64,000 bases of DNA, from contig NZ_CACSKD010000005.1 in NCBI RefSeq assembly GCF_902706285.1, positions 62,001-126,000 on the forward strand, in the 5' to 3' direction. This DNA is from Rhizobium sp. 18055. Its GTDB lineage: Bacteria > Pseudomonadota > Alphaproteobacteria > Rhizobiales > Rhizobiaceae. Both the position numbers and the translations under genes were made by a program. Of this stretch, positions 44,862 to 53,802 are shown in pieces. How positions within the stretch are numbered: position 1 is the first letter of the stretch; the number at the start of each line of letters is the position of its first letter. The notes under the pieces are model-generated. The model did not search any database, was not told the DNA's origin, and worked only from the letters and a program-made list of their open reading frames with translations.

Positions 44862-45848
44862 ATGCGCATGAAATCCATTCTGTCTCGTCGAGCCTTTACC
44901 GCTCTCGCCGGCGCTGCCGTCATGGCAACTGCCGTGCCGATGCCGTCCTTTGCGGCAGACGTGACCATTCCGATTATCGTCAAGGACACCACATCCTTCT
45001 ACTGGCAGATCGTTCTGGCCGGCGCCCGCAAGGCCGGTACCGATCTCGGCGTCAAGGTGCCGGAACTCGGTGCCCAGGCTGAAACCGACGTCAACGGCCA
45101 GATCAGCATTCTCGAGAACGCCGTTGCCGGCAAGCCGGCTGCGATCGTCATCTCGCCGACCGAATTCAAGGCGCTCGGCAAGCCGATCGACGAAGCTGCC
45201 AAGTCGGTTCCGATCATCGGCATCGATTCCGGCGCCGACTCCAAGGCCTTCAAGTCGTTCCTCACCACCGACAACGTCCAGGGCGGCCGTATCGCTGCCG
45301 ATGGTCTTGCCGCTGCGATCAAGGAAATGACCGGCAAGGATGAAGGCGATGTCGTCATCATCACCAACACCCCTGGTGCCGGCTCGCTCGAGCAGCGCCG
45401 CGAAGGCTTCCTCGATCAGGTCAAGACCAAGTATCCGGGCCTGAAGGTGGTTGCCGACAAGTATGCTGACGGCCAGGCAACGACCGGCCTCAACATCATG
45501 ACCGACCTGATCACCGCCAACCCGAAGATCGTCGGCGTGTTCGCGTCCAACCTGATCATGGCGCAGGGCGTTGGCCAGGCGATTGCCGAGAACAAGCTCG
45601 GCGACAAGGTCAAGGTCATCGGCTTCGACAGCGACGACAAGACGGTCGGCTTCCTCAAGGACGGCGCGCTTGCCGGCCTCGTGGTGCAGGACCCTTACCG
45701 CATGGGCTATGACGGCGTGAAAACCGCACTTGCCGTTTCCAAGGGCGAGAAGGTCGAAGCCAGCGTCGATACCGGTGCGAACCTGGTGACCAAGGCCAAC
45801 ATGGCCGATCCGAAGATCGACGCCCTGCTGAACCCGAAGATCAAGTAA
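44862..45848 (+). CDS. Sugar ABC transporter substrate-binding protein
   Basis: A 328-residue periplasmic binding protein of the ribose/galactose type (pentose/hexose, CUT2). The signal peptide contains a twin-arginine-like LSRRAFTALAGA motif and ends near MPSFAADV. The mature protein follows the family pattern: TIPIIVKDTTSFYWQIVLAG, then VISPTEFKAL, IGIDSGADS, VFASNLIMAQGVGQAI and IGFDSDDKTV. The start at 44862 has GGAGAA upstream. Gene context suggests L-fucose or a related deoxysugar or uronic sugar as ligand. A strong hairpin separates it from the ATPase gene. Confidence 0.92.
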   Translation: MRMKSILSRRAFTALAGAAVMATAVPMPSFAADVTIPIIVKDTTSFYWQIVLAGARKAGTDLGVKVPELGAQAETDVNGQISILENAVAGKPAAIVISPTEFKALGKPIDEAAKSVPIIGIDSGADSKAFKSFLTTDNVQGGRIAADGLAAAIKEMTGKDEGDVVIITNTPGAGSLEQRREGFLDQVKTKYPGLKVVADKYADGQATTGLNIMTDLITANPKIVGVFASNLIMAQGVGQAIAENKLGDKVKVIGFDSDDKTVGFLKDGALAGLVVQDPYRMGYDGVKTALAVSKGEKVEASVDTGANLVTKANMADPKIDALLNPKIK

Positions 45849-45858
45849 CCAGCTATCC

Positions 45859-45886
45859 GGCCGCGCGTGAGCAATCGCGCGCGGCC
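45859..45886 (+). terminator. Intercistronic hairpin after the binding-protein gene
   Basis: A perfect 9-bp GC stem, GGCCGCGCG (45859-45867) with CGCGCGGCC (45878-45886), then TCTTCTTTG. It probably stabilises the binding-protein message and reduces read-through to the ATPase gene, as in other binding-protein operons. Confidence 0.65.
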
Positions 45887-45970
45887 TCTTCTTTGCCGGT
45901 GTCATCGTCTGCTCCGGGGAGCGCGGACGACGGGCGGAGAGACTGAATTTGCGAGGAGGAGAACACGTCC

Positions 45971-47521
45971 ATGAGCCTGGAAGAGATCAGTCATCGCCAC
46001 GATGACAGCGCCACGCTGAAAGAGGCAAACCGCATTCCGGCGGGTACGCCCATCCTCGAACTCAAGGGCCTGCAGAAGAATTACGGCTACGTCCAGGCGC
46101 TGAAGCCGGCGACGCTGACGTTTCTGGCAGGCGAAATTCACGCGATCGTCGGCGAAAACGGCGCCGGAAAATCGACGCTGATCAAGCTTTTGACTGGAGT
46201 CATCACCCGAACCGCCGGCGAAGTGCTGTGGTGCGGCCATCCTGTTGCGCTGGCAACGCCGAACGAGGCGATCGCGCGCGGCATCAATGCCGTCCACCAG
46301 GAAGTCGTGCTCTGCCCGCATTTGACGGTGGCTGCCAACCTGTTTCTCGGCGACGAGGTCAACACGTTCGGCCTGATGCGCAAGAAGCAGATGGTCAACA
46401 TGGCGCAGGCCGTGCTCGACGATCTCGGCTTCGGACTGCCGGCCGCCGTGCTGCTGAGCGAACTGACGATCGGCCAGCAGCAGCTGGTCGCAACCGCGCG
46501 TGCCGCGATGCGCGGCACCCAGTTCCTGATCTTCGACGAGCCGACCGCCTATCTGACCCGCCAGGAATCGGCGCAGCTGTTCAAGCTGATCCGCCGCCTG
46601 CAGAGCGAAGGGGTGACTATCGTCTATATCAGCCACCGCATGGAAGAAGTGTTCGAGCTTGCCGACCGCGTGTCGGTGCTGCGCGACGGCACCCATGTCG
46701 GCACCCGCCTGATCGGCGAGACCAATGATGCGGAGTTGATCGCACTGATGATCAACCGCTCGATCGAGCAAATCTATCACAAGGAAAAGATCGCCATCGG
46801 CGAGCCGATCGTCGAGGTGCGCGGGCTCTCCGGGCCCGGGTTCAACGACGTGTCGCTGTCGGTGAAGGCCGGCCAGATCGTCGGGCTTTACGGGCTGATC
46901 GGGGCCGGGCGCAGCGAATTCGCGCTCGGGCTCTATGGCCGCGAGAAGACGACGGCGGGCGAGATCCACTGGATGGGCCGCAAGGTCAACATCAAGAACG
47001 AACGCACGGCAATGAAGCTGGGCATCGCGCTGGCGCCGGAAAGCCGCCGCGACCAGGGGCTTTGTCTCAACCTGCCGATCGGCCTCAACATCAACCTGCC
47101 GGTGTTCGACAGGCTGAGCAAGGGGCCGGTGATCAGTCTCGCCGATGAAGCCAAGAATGCCGACCAGCAGATCCGCGACCTCTCGATCAAGACGCCGAGC
47201 CGGCGTGTGCTGGTATCGGCGATGTCCGGTGGCAACCAGCAGAAGGTGGTGATCGGCAAGTGGCTGAGCCACGGCGCGCGGCTGTTCATCTTCGACGAAC
47301 CGACCGTCGGCGTCGATGTCGGCACCAAGGCGGAAATCTACCGGCTGTTTGCCCGGCTGCTGCAATCGGGCGCCGGGATCATCCTGATCTCGTCGTATCT
47401 GCCCGAAGTCTACGAACTGGCCGACGAACTGCACGTGTTCCGCACCGGCAATCTCGTCGCCAGCCACGCCTTTCACGCGGCGTCACATGAACAAGTGCTC
47501 AGCGAAGCGATCGGCGTCTGA
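45971..47521 (+). CDS. Sugar ABC transporter ATP-binding protein, two ABC domains
   Basis: A 516-residue CUT2-type ATPase (RbsA/MglA-like). The first domain has Walker A GENGAGKST, signature-like LSELTIGQQQLVATARA and Walker B FLIFDEPTAYLT. In the second domain the Walker A site is degenerate (GLYGLIGAGRSEFALG), as in most of this family, while SGGNQQKVVIGKWLS and FIFDEPTVGVDVG are intact. It powers uptake by the adjacent permease and binding protein. GAGGAG lies before the start at 45971. Confidence 0.94.
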   Translation: MSLEEISHRHDDSATLKEANRIPAGTPILELKGLQKNYGYVQALKPATLTFLAGEIHAIVGENGAGKSTLIKLLTGVITRTAGEVLWCGHPVALATPNEAIARGINAVHQEVVLCPHLTVAANLFLGDEVNTFGLMRKKQMVNMAQAVLDDLGFGLPAAVLLSELTIGQQQLVATARAAMRGTQFLIFDEPTAYLTRQESAQLFKLIRRLQSEGVTIVYISHRMEEVFELADRVSVLRDGTHVGTRLIGETNDAELIALMINRSIEQIYHKEKIAIGEPIVEVRGLSGPGFNDVSLSVKAGQIVGLYGLIGAGRSEFALGLYGREKTTAGEIHWMGRKVNIKNERTAMKLGIALAPESRRDQGLCLNLPIGLNINLPVFDRLSKGPVISLADEAKNADQQIRDLSIKTPSRRVLVSAMSGGNQQKVVIGKWLSHGARLFIFDEPTVGVDVGTKAEIYRLFARLLQSGAGIILISSYLPEVYELADELHVFRTGNLVASHAFHAASHEQVLSEAIGV

Positions 47522-47547
47522 GCAGAAGAATAAGAGGGAGAGAGACC

Positions 47548-48522
47548 ATGACCGTAACCCCCGCAGAAGTTCCCGCGCCGAAACAGCGCCGAAAAGTGAA
47601 CATCCTGTTCGGGCTGACGCTGATCGGCCTGCTGGTGGCGCTGTGGATCGCGCTTGGCGTCGTCACCGACAGTTTCTGGACGCCGCTCAACATCAGCAAC
47701 CTGCTGCGCCAGGGCTCGATGACGGCAATCCTAGCCCTGGGTGAAACCTTCGTCATCATCACCGCCGGCATCGACCTTTCGGTCGGCGCCATCGTCGGCT
47801 TTGCCGGGGTCATCGTCGCCTTCCTGCTGCAGGCGGGCTTCCCTGTCTGGGCGGCGATCCTGCTAACGCTGGCCTTCGGTGTGGCGATCGGCGCCTTCCA
47901 CGGCTTCGGCATCGTCCATATGGGCCTGCCGCCGTTCATCATCACGCTGGCAACGCTGACGGCGCTGCGCGGCTTCGGGCTGCTGATCACCAACGGCTCG
48001 TCGATCAACATCACCAACGAAGCCTTTTCCAACTTCTCGCGGGCCAATTTCCTCGGCATCCCCAGCCTGTTCTGGATGGTGATCCTGGTGGCGATACCCT
48101 CCTACGTGCTGCTGCATCTCAGCCGCTGGGGCCGCTATCTCTTCGCGGTCGGCTCCAACAGCGAAGCGGCGCGTCTTTCCGGTGTCCGGGTCAGCGCCAT
48201 CATCTACATGGCCTACATCCTGTCGGCGACCTTCGCAGCCTTCGTCGGCGTGCTGCTCGCCTCGCGCATCGCCATCGGCAATGCGACGCAGGCTGACGGC
48301 TGGGAACTGCAGGCGATCGCCTCGTCGGTCATCGGTGGTACCAGTCTGTTCGGTGCGGTCGGTTCCGTGCATGGCCCGCTGATCGGCGCCTTCATCCTGG
48401 CGACCATCAACAACGGTGCGAACCTGCTCAACGTCAACTCGTTCTGGCAGCGCATCATCACCGGCCTTTTGATCATCGTGATCGTCTACTTCGACCAGCT
48501 GCGCCGCCGTCGCAGCTCGTAA
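47548..48522 (+). CDS. Sugar ABC transporter permease (RbsC family)
   Basis: A 324-residue inner-membrane permease with eight to ten hydrophobic segments. The family signature GETFVIITAGIDLSVGAIVG lies in the second segment and the coupling region is around VGSNSEAARLSGVRVSAII, followed by DGWELQAIASSVIGGTSLFG. It is presumed to work as a homodimer with the two-domain ATPase. It begins 26 bases after the ATPase gene and is followed by a terminator. Confidence 0.94.
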   Translation: MTVTPAEVPAPKQRRKVNILFGLTLIGLLVALWIALGVVTDSFWTPLNISNLLRQGSMTAILALGETFVIITAGIDLSVGAIVGFAGVIVAFLLQAGFPVWAAILLTLAFGVAIGAFHGFGIVHMGLPPFIITLATLTALRGFGLLITNGSSINITNEAFSNFSRANFLGIPSLFWMVILVAIPSYVLLHLSRWGRYLFAVGSNSEAARLSGVRVSAIIYMAYILSATFAAFVGVLLASRIAIGNATQADGWELQAIASSVIGGTSLFGAVGSVHGPLIGAFILATINNGANLLNVNSFWQRIITGLLIIVIVYFDQLRRRRSS

Positions 48523-48536
48523 GCACCAATATCGGA

Positions 48537-48560
48537 AGCCGGCTTCAGGGCCGGCTTTTT
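48537..48560 (+). terminator. Terminator after the sugar permease gene
   Basis: AGCCGGC (48537-48543), loop TTCAGG, GCCGGCT (48550-48556), then a T-run. It separates the transporter genes from the dehydrogenase gene, though some read-through is possible because the next ATG is only 26 bases away. Confidence 0.8.
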
Positions 48561-48585
48561 CTCTCCATCGAATGCGGGATACGCC

Positions 48586-49605
48586 ATGAAAGCCGTGCTT
48601 TGCCAACAACCTGGCGTCCTCGAGATCGTCGAGCGCCCCTCGCCCGGCACGCCTGAGCCCGGCTGGGTACGGCTCGCGGTCAGCCATGTCGGCATCTGCG
48701 GCACCGACTATCATATCTTCGAAGGCAAGCATCCGTTTCTCGAATATCCGCGTGTGATGGGCCACGAGATCTCGGCAACCGTGATGGAGACAGCCGATGG
48801 CGTCGAGATCGCCATCGGCACGCCTGTCATCGTCAACCCCTACATTTCCTGCGGCATCTGCGTTGCCTGCCGGCACGACAAGCCGAACTGCTGCACCGAT
48901 ATAAAGGTGCTCGGCGTTCACACCGACGGTGCCTTCTGCGAGGAGATCACGGTGCCGGCCGGCAATCTTTATGCAGCGCAGGGGCTGAGCCTCGAAGCCG
49001 CGGCAACCGTCGAATTCCTGGCGATCGGGGCGCATGCAGTGCGCCGTTCGATGGCGCCGGCCGGCTCGCGGGCGCTTGTCATCGGCGCCGGCCCGATCGG
49101 ACTTGGGGCTGCGATCTTTTCGCGCATTGCCGGACACGCGGTGACGTTGCTCGATACCAGCGCAGAGCGGTTGGAGATGGCGGCTGAACGTTTCGGATTT
49201 GCATCCGGCATCGTTGCCAGCGACACGACTTTGGACGCCGTGAAAGCAAAGACGGATGGCGACGGTTTCGATGTCGTGTTCGATGCCACCGGCTATGGTC
49301 CCTCGATGGAAAAGGCGTTCGGCTTCGTCGCTCATGGCGGGGCGCTGGTTCTGGTCAGCGTCGTCAAGGACGAGATCCGCTTTTCCGACCCCGAGTTTCA
49401 CAAGCGCGAGATGATGGTGATCGGCAGCCGCAATGCGACGCGCATCGATTTCGAACATGTGGCCGCCTCGATCGCCAACGGCCTCGTACCGGTCGATCGG
49501 CTGATCACCCATCGCACGACGCTATCGGATGCGCCGCGCGATCTGGCGCGCTGGGCGCACGAAAAGAGCGGGTTGATCAAGGCCGTGATCAAGGTTTCCG
49601 GTTAA
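48586..49605 (+). CDS. Zinc-dependent sugar/polyol-type dehydrogenase
   Basis: A 339-residue zinc alcohol dehydrogenase of the MDR superfamily. Catalytic-zinc ligands are visible in GICGTDYHIFEG and MGHEI. The structural-zinc loop is CGICVACRHDKPNCC. The Rossmann motif is VIGAGPIGLGAAIFSR. It resembles the LgoD/gulonate/threonine-dehydrogenase-like group that oxidises sugar acids or polyols. Downstream of a fucose-like transport and dehydratase cluster it could oxidise a 2-keto-3-deoxy acid or a hexonate. The substrate is inferred, not proven. The next gene, cutC, is convergent. Confidence 0.88.
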   Translation: MKAVLCQQPGVLEIVERPSPGTPEPGWVRLAVSHVGICGTDYHIFEGKHPFLEYPRVMGHEISATVMETADGVEIAIGTPVIVNPYISCGICVACRHDKPNCCTDIKVLGVHTDGAFCEEITVPAGNLYAAQGLSLEAAATVEFLAIGAHAVRRSMAPAGSRALVIGAGPIGLGAAIFSRIAGHAVTLLDTSAERLEMAAERFGFASGIVASDTTLDAVKAKTDGDGFDVVFDATGYGPSMEKAFGFVAHGGALVLVSVVKDEIRFSDPEFHKREMMVIGSRNATRIDFEHVAASIANGLVPVDRLITHRTTLSDAPRDLARWAHEKSGLIKAVIKVSG

Positions 49606-49665
49606 ACTCTTCCGTCGTTCGCAGTCCCGGACGGAACACCGCCGGGCACTTTTCCTGAGACTGCT

Positions 49666-50388
49666 TTACAGAGAATCGATCGCCTCACGCATCTGCCGCA
49701 CGATGGCGGCATCGGTGCGGTTGGCGGATGGCGCTTCGAAACCGAAGGCGACGGCGCGGGCATCGACATCGGTGACCGGCGAGCTGCAGGAGCCATGGAT
49801 TTCGCGGGCACCGGTGGCCCGCAGGATCTGCAGGGCATTGGCCGGGCGCACGCCGCTGCCCGGCATGATCGAGATGCGGCCGGCGGCATTTTTCGACAGA
49901 CGCGCCAGGGTCTCCAGCCCATCGATCGCCTTCGGGATGCAGCCGGATGTGAGGATGCGCTCGCAACCGAGCTCGATCGCCTGCTCCAGCGCCGCATCGG
50001 CATCCGGCACCAGATCGAAAGCGCGGTGGAGCGTCGAGCCGAGGCCGGCGGCGTGGGCTTTCAGCCGGTGGATCAACGGCATGTCGAGCGTCCCATCCTG
50101 ACGATTGGCGCCGATGACGACGCCGGCAAGGCCGAATGCGCGGACGGCATCGATATCGGCCATCATCGCCGCTTCATCGCCGGCATCGAAGACGAAGGGG
50201 CCGGCATGCGGGCGGATCATCGCGTAAACAGGAATGGGAGCAGCAGCAGCGGCCTTCATCATGCCGGCAACGGGGGTGAGACCGCCGACCTCGAGCGCCG
50301 AGCAGAGCTCGATGCGATTGGCACCACCCTCGATTGCCGCCGCCAGACCGCGGGGGCTATCCACACATACCTCAAGCAAGATCGTCAC
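49666..50388 (-). CDS. cutC: CutC family protein
   Basis: A 240-residue TIM-barrel CutC protein, historically linked to copper homeostasis although its enzymatic role is unclear. Motifs: LLEVCVDSPRGLAAAIEGGA, NRIELCSALEVGGLTPVAG, VYAMIRPHAGPFVF, and the C-terminal IMPGSGVRPANALQILRATG followed by EIHGSC. The GTG at 50388 is preceded by GGGAGGAG and gives the family N-terminus; the longer frame upstream is unlikely. It is transcribed alone, convergent with the dehydrogenase gene. Confidence 0.9.
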   Translation of the reverse strand: MTILLEVCVDSPRGLAAAIEGGANRIELCSALEVGGLTPVAGMMKAAAAAPIPVYAMIRPHAGPFVFDAGDEAAMMADIDAVRAFGLAGVVIGANRQDGTLDMPLIHRLKAHAAGLGSTLHRAFDLVPDADAALEQAIELGCERILTSGCIPKAIDGLETLARLSKNAAGRISIMPGSGVRPANALQILRATGAREIHGSCSSPVTDVDARAVAFGFEAPSANRTDAAIVRQMREAIDSL

Positions 50389-50720
50389 GTCGTCTCCTCC
50401 CGCGTTTGCCTCATGCTCATTTGCAACAGGATTGTCCAAGCCAAGGCTTCGAGTTTGGGTTAGCACTAAGACACCGATTTTGCGAGTGGCTGAAAATGGC
50501 GCGGGGAGCGCGGTGGCCAAAAAGCACTCACCGCCCGTGACTTACGCCGGGACATGGATACAATTTTCGCAACCGCATCGATTTTTCGATCGCGCACACT
50601 ATTTCAGTTACGCAATGTCGTCCGGCAGATTGCGGCCGCGGTCGTTTTGTCAGGTGATTTTATCCGCGGGAAGCCTTCCGCCAGGGCTTTCTGCGCGTTT
50701 TAACGATTAAGGGGATGGTC
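50389..50720. other. Gene-free divergent region between cutC and the osmoprotectant operon
   Basis: About 330 bases. It must hold both promoters. A short inverted repeat (CGATTTTTCG at about 50578-50587) and AT-rich patches are visible, but I identify no specific operator. Confidence 0.55.
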
Positions 50721-51629
50721 ATGTTTACACGTATCGCACTTGCCGTATCGCTTTCCGCATTCGCGGCGGGCACCGTTCACGCCGCCGATGTCGTCGTCTC
50801 ATCGAAGATCGATACGGAAGGCACATTGCTCGGCAACGTCATTGCGCTGGCGCTCAATGCCAACGGCATCAAGACGAAGGATCGCATCGCGCTGGGTGCA
50901 ACACCTGTCGTTCGCAAGGCGATCACCGCCGGTGAGATCGATATCTATCCCGAGTATACGGGCAATGCCGGCTTCTTCTTCAACAAGCCCGATGATGCTG
51001 CCTGGAAGAACCTGCAGCAGGGCTACGACATGGCCAAGAAGCTGGACTATGACGCCAACAAGATCGTCTGGCTGACGCCCTCGCCTGCCAACAACACCTG
51101 GGCGCTTGCCGTGCGCAACGATGTCGCCAGCAAGAACAGCCTGAAGAGCATGTCCGATTTCGGCAAGTGGGTCGCCGGCGGGGGCGATGCCAAGCTGGTG
51201 GCGTCGGCCGAGTTCGTGAATACCGCGGGCGCGCTCCCGGCGTTCCAGACGACCTACGGGTTTGCGCTGAAGCAGGACCAGGAAATCGTGCTGTCCGGTG
51301 GCGATACGGCGGCGACCATCAAGGCGGCTGCCGATCAGACGAATGGTGCCAATACGGCGATGGTCTATGGCACCGACGGCGCGATCGAGGCGGCGGAACT
51401 GACGGTTCTTGAAGACGACAAGGGCGTGCAGCAGGTCTACGCGCCGACGCCGATCATCCGCGAGGAGGTGCTGAAGGCCAATCCGAAGATCGAAGAAATC
51501 CTGGCACCGATCTTCCAGAGCCTGACGGCCGATGAGCTGCGCAAGCTGAACGGCAAGATCCAGGTCGATGGCGAGCCGGCGAAGGCCGTGGCTGAAGCCT
51601 ATCTGAAGGAAAAAGGCTTCCTGAAGTAG
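50721..51629 (+). CDS. Osmoprotectant (betaine/choline-type) binding protein
   Basis: A 302-residue periplasmic binding protein of the OpuAC/OsmF group, for quaternary ammonium compounds such as glycine betaine or choline. The signal peptide is MFTRIALAVSLSAFAAGTVH, ending before AADVVV. The mature part shows SSKIDTEGTLLGNVIALAL, then AGEIDIYPEYTGNAGFFFN and LTPSPANNTWALAV, the usual core. The second ATG (50721) is preferred because GGGG is 6 bases before it; the first is at 50715. It leads a four-gene transporter operon. Confidence 0.9.
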   Translation: MFTRIALAVSLSAFAAGTVHAADVVVSSKIDTEGTLLGNVIALALNANGIKTKDRIALGATPVVRKAITAGEIDIYPEYTGNAGFFFNKPDDAAWKNLQQGYDMAKKLDYDANKIVWLTPSPANNTWALAVRNDVASKNSLKSMSDFGKWVAGGGDAKLVASAEFVNTAGALPAFQTTYGFALKQDQEIVLSGGDTAATIKAAADQTNGANTAMVYGTDGAIEAAELTVLEDDKGVQQVYAPTPIIREEVLKANPKIEEILAPIFQSLTADELRKLNGKIQVDGEPAKAVAEAYLKEKGFLK

Positions 51630-51694
51630 GCAGATGACGCTCCGCTTCTCACGCAGAGGCGGAGCCAATTTTCTTTCCATACTGGGATGGATCG

Positions 51695-52861
51695 ATGGAA
51701 GAAACCTTAGCGGTCCGCAAGCTGGACCGGCTCGGCGTCGTTCTCGTTGTTGCCGGCATTGCCGCAACGGGGCTTCTGCCATTCATCTATGTGAAGGCAA
51801 ACCGGATCGCGGCCGGCAAGCCGATGCTGCTGATGCAACTGCTGAACCAGCCTTCCGCTGTCATTCTCACCCTACTTCTGGTGCTGACCGCCTGCGCCGT
51901 GCTGTTCTTGCCAAACGCCACTGTTCGGCTGGTGATTTCAACACTCTGTCTGGCCGCGCTGATGGCCGCCATCGGACTGGTGGCGACGGCGTTCACGCCT
52001 GAGGGCAGCACCGTGGCGCGGATGACGCCGGGCGGCGGGTTCTGGGTGCTGCTGGCAGTGGTCGCGCTGGTTGCTTCCGATGCGCTGGTGAAGATTCGCC
52101 TGACGCCATGGATGCGGATCGGCGCGCTCGTTGTCTATGGGTGCCTCTTCGGCATCGTCCTGCGCTCCGGCCTGCTCGACAGCCTGTCGATCATGCGGGA
52201 GTTCGCCAATCGTGGCGATCAGTTCTGGGCGGAGGCGCTGACGCATGTGCAGCTGGCCTTCGGCTCGCTGGCGATATCGGTGGTGATCGGCCTGCCGCTC
52301 GGCATTCTCTGCTTCTGGGTGCCGAAGCTCCGGGCAGCGCTGCTGCAGGGGCTGAGCCTGATCCAGACCATTCCGAGCCTGGCGCTGTTCGGCCTGCTGA
52401 TGCTGCCGCTCGGCTATCTCGCAACCCATGTTCCGCTGGCTGCAGCACTTGGCATCAGCGGCATCGGGGCGGCGCCGGCGCTGATTGCGCTGGTGCTCTA
52501 CTCGCTGCTGCCAATCGTTGCCAACACCGTGGTCGGGCTCGAAGGCGTCGATCCGGCGGTGCGTGATGCGGCGGCCGGCATGGGCCTGACGCGGCGGCAG
52601 ATCCTGACCGGGATCGACCTGCCGCTGGCGCTGCCCGTGATCCTCACCGGCATCCGCATCGTGCTGGTGCAGGCGATCGGGCTGGTGACGGTGGCAGCCC
52701 TGATCGGCGGTGGCGGCTTCGGGGTGTTCATCTTCCAGGGGCTCGGCCAGACCGCCATGGACCTTGTCCTGCTCGGCGCCGTACCGACCGTCATCTTCGC
52801 CTTTTCTTCGGCCGTCATCCTCGATGCGGTCGCCGACAGCCTACGGGGACCTGCCGCATGA
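51695..52861 (+). CDS. Osmoprotectant ABC permease with N-terminal extension
   Basis: A 388-residue permease. The C-terminal about 210 residues form the standard OpuC-type domain: HVQLAFGSLAISVVIGLPLG, then LSLIQTIPSLALFGLLMLPL and the coupling loop VRDAAAGMGLTRRQILTGID. The N-terminal about 170 residues add four to five extra hydrophobic segments not needed in the core family. The gene lies 65 bases after the binding-protein gene and overlaps the ATPase gene by 4 bases (ATGA). The extension is a recognised variant, but its role is unknown. Confidence 0.92.
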   Translation: MEETLAVRKLDRLGVVLVVAGIAATGLLPFIYVKANRIAAGKPMLLMQLLNQPSAVILTLLLVLTACAVLFLPNATVRLVISTLCLAALMAAIGLVATAFTPEGSTVARMTPGGGFWVLLAVVALVASDALVKIRLTPWMRIGALVVYGCLFGIVLRSGLLDSLSIMREFANRGDQFWAEALTHVQLAFGSLAISVVIGLPLGILCFWVPKLRAALLQGLSLIQTIPSLALFGLLMLPLGYLATHVPLAAALGISGIGAAPALIALVLYSLLPIVANTVVGLEGVDPAVRDAAAGMGLTRRQILTGIDLPLALPVILTGIRIVLVQAIGLVTVAALIGGGGFGVFIFQGLGQTAMDLVLLGAVPTVIFAFSSAVILDAVADSLRGPAA

Positions 52862-53802
52862 GCATGATCGAGATCCGCAACGTCACCAAGCGCTACGGCG
52901 ACACGACCGTGGTCAACAATGTCTCGATGGCGGTCGAAAAGGGAACGATCACGGTCATCGTCGGCACTTCGGGCTCCGGCAAATCGACGCTGATCCGGAT
53001 GATCAACCGGCTGGTGCCGATGAACGAGGGCGAGATCTTCGTTGGCGGCCGCAATGTCATGGACGTGCCGGAAACGGACCTTCGCCGCAATATCGGCTAT
53101 GTCATCCAGGGCAACGGGCTGTTTCCGCACCGCACCGTCGCGCAGAACATTGCCACGGTGCCGCAGCTGCTCGGCTGGGAGCGCGCCCGGATCGATGCGC
53201 GCGTCGAGGAACTGCTCGGGCTGTTCAACCTCGATCCGAAGAGTTTCTCGGGCAAATATCCGCACCAGCTTTCCGGTGGCGAGCAGCAGCGCGTCGGTGT
53301 CGCCCGGGCGCTGGCGGCGGAGCCCGAGGTGCTGATCATGGACGAACCGTTCGGAGCGCTCGATCCTGTCATCCGCGGCAAGGCGCAGGATGACCTGCTG
53401 GCGATCCAGCAGCAGTTCGGCACCACGGTCATTCTCGTCACCCACGACATGGACGAGGCATTTCACCTCGGCAACCGGATTGCGGTGATGCGCGGGGGCA
53501 AGCTGCTGCAATATTCAACGCCGGAAAAGATCATCACCGAACCCGCCGATCCCTTCGTGCAACAGCTGACCGGAACGACCGACCGGGCGCTAAAGCGGAT
53601 GTCGCTGCTGCCGCTGAAATCGAGCATGGCGCCTGCGAAGGCCGGGCTGGTCGATGCGCTGCCGCAGTCACTCAGCCTGCGCGATGCGCTGGCCGAGATG
53701 ATCTGGCAGGGGATCGACGAGGCGGCGGTCGAGGATACGGCAAAGGAGCCGGTCGGCTCGATCTCGATGTCGCAGCTGCTCGAGCTGGGCCGCAAGGAAT
53801 GA
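52858..53802 (+). CDS. Osmoprotectant ABC transporter ATP-binding protein
   Basis: A 314-residue ATPase of the ProV/OpuCA type. Walker A is GTSGSGKST, the Q-loop lies in GYVIQGNGLFPHRTV, the signature is LSGGEQQRVGVARA, and Walker B is LIMDEPFGALDP with the switch His in VTHDMDEAFHLG. The last about 80 residues lack a complete pair of CBS domains, which in other members sense ionic strength; that makes the regulation unclear. It overlaps both permease genes by 4 bases. Confidence 0.94.
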   Translation: MSMIEIRNVTKRYGDTTVVNNVSMAVEKGTITVIVGTSGSGKSTLIRMINRLVPMNEGEIFVGGRNVMDVPETDLRRNIGYVIQGNGLFPHRTVAQNIATVPQLLGWERARIDARVEELLGLFNLDPKSFSGKYPHQLSGGEQQRVGVARALAAEPEVLIMDEPFGALDPVIRGKAQDDLLAIQQQFGTTVILVTHDMDEAFHLGNRIAVMRGGKLLQYSTPEKIITEPADPFVQQLTGTTDRALKRMSLLPLKSSMAPAKAGLVDALPQSLSLRDALAEMIWQGIDEAAVEDTAKEPVGSISMSQLLELGRKE

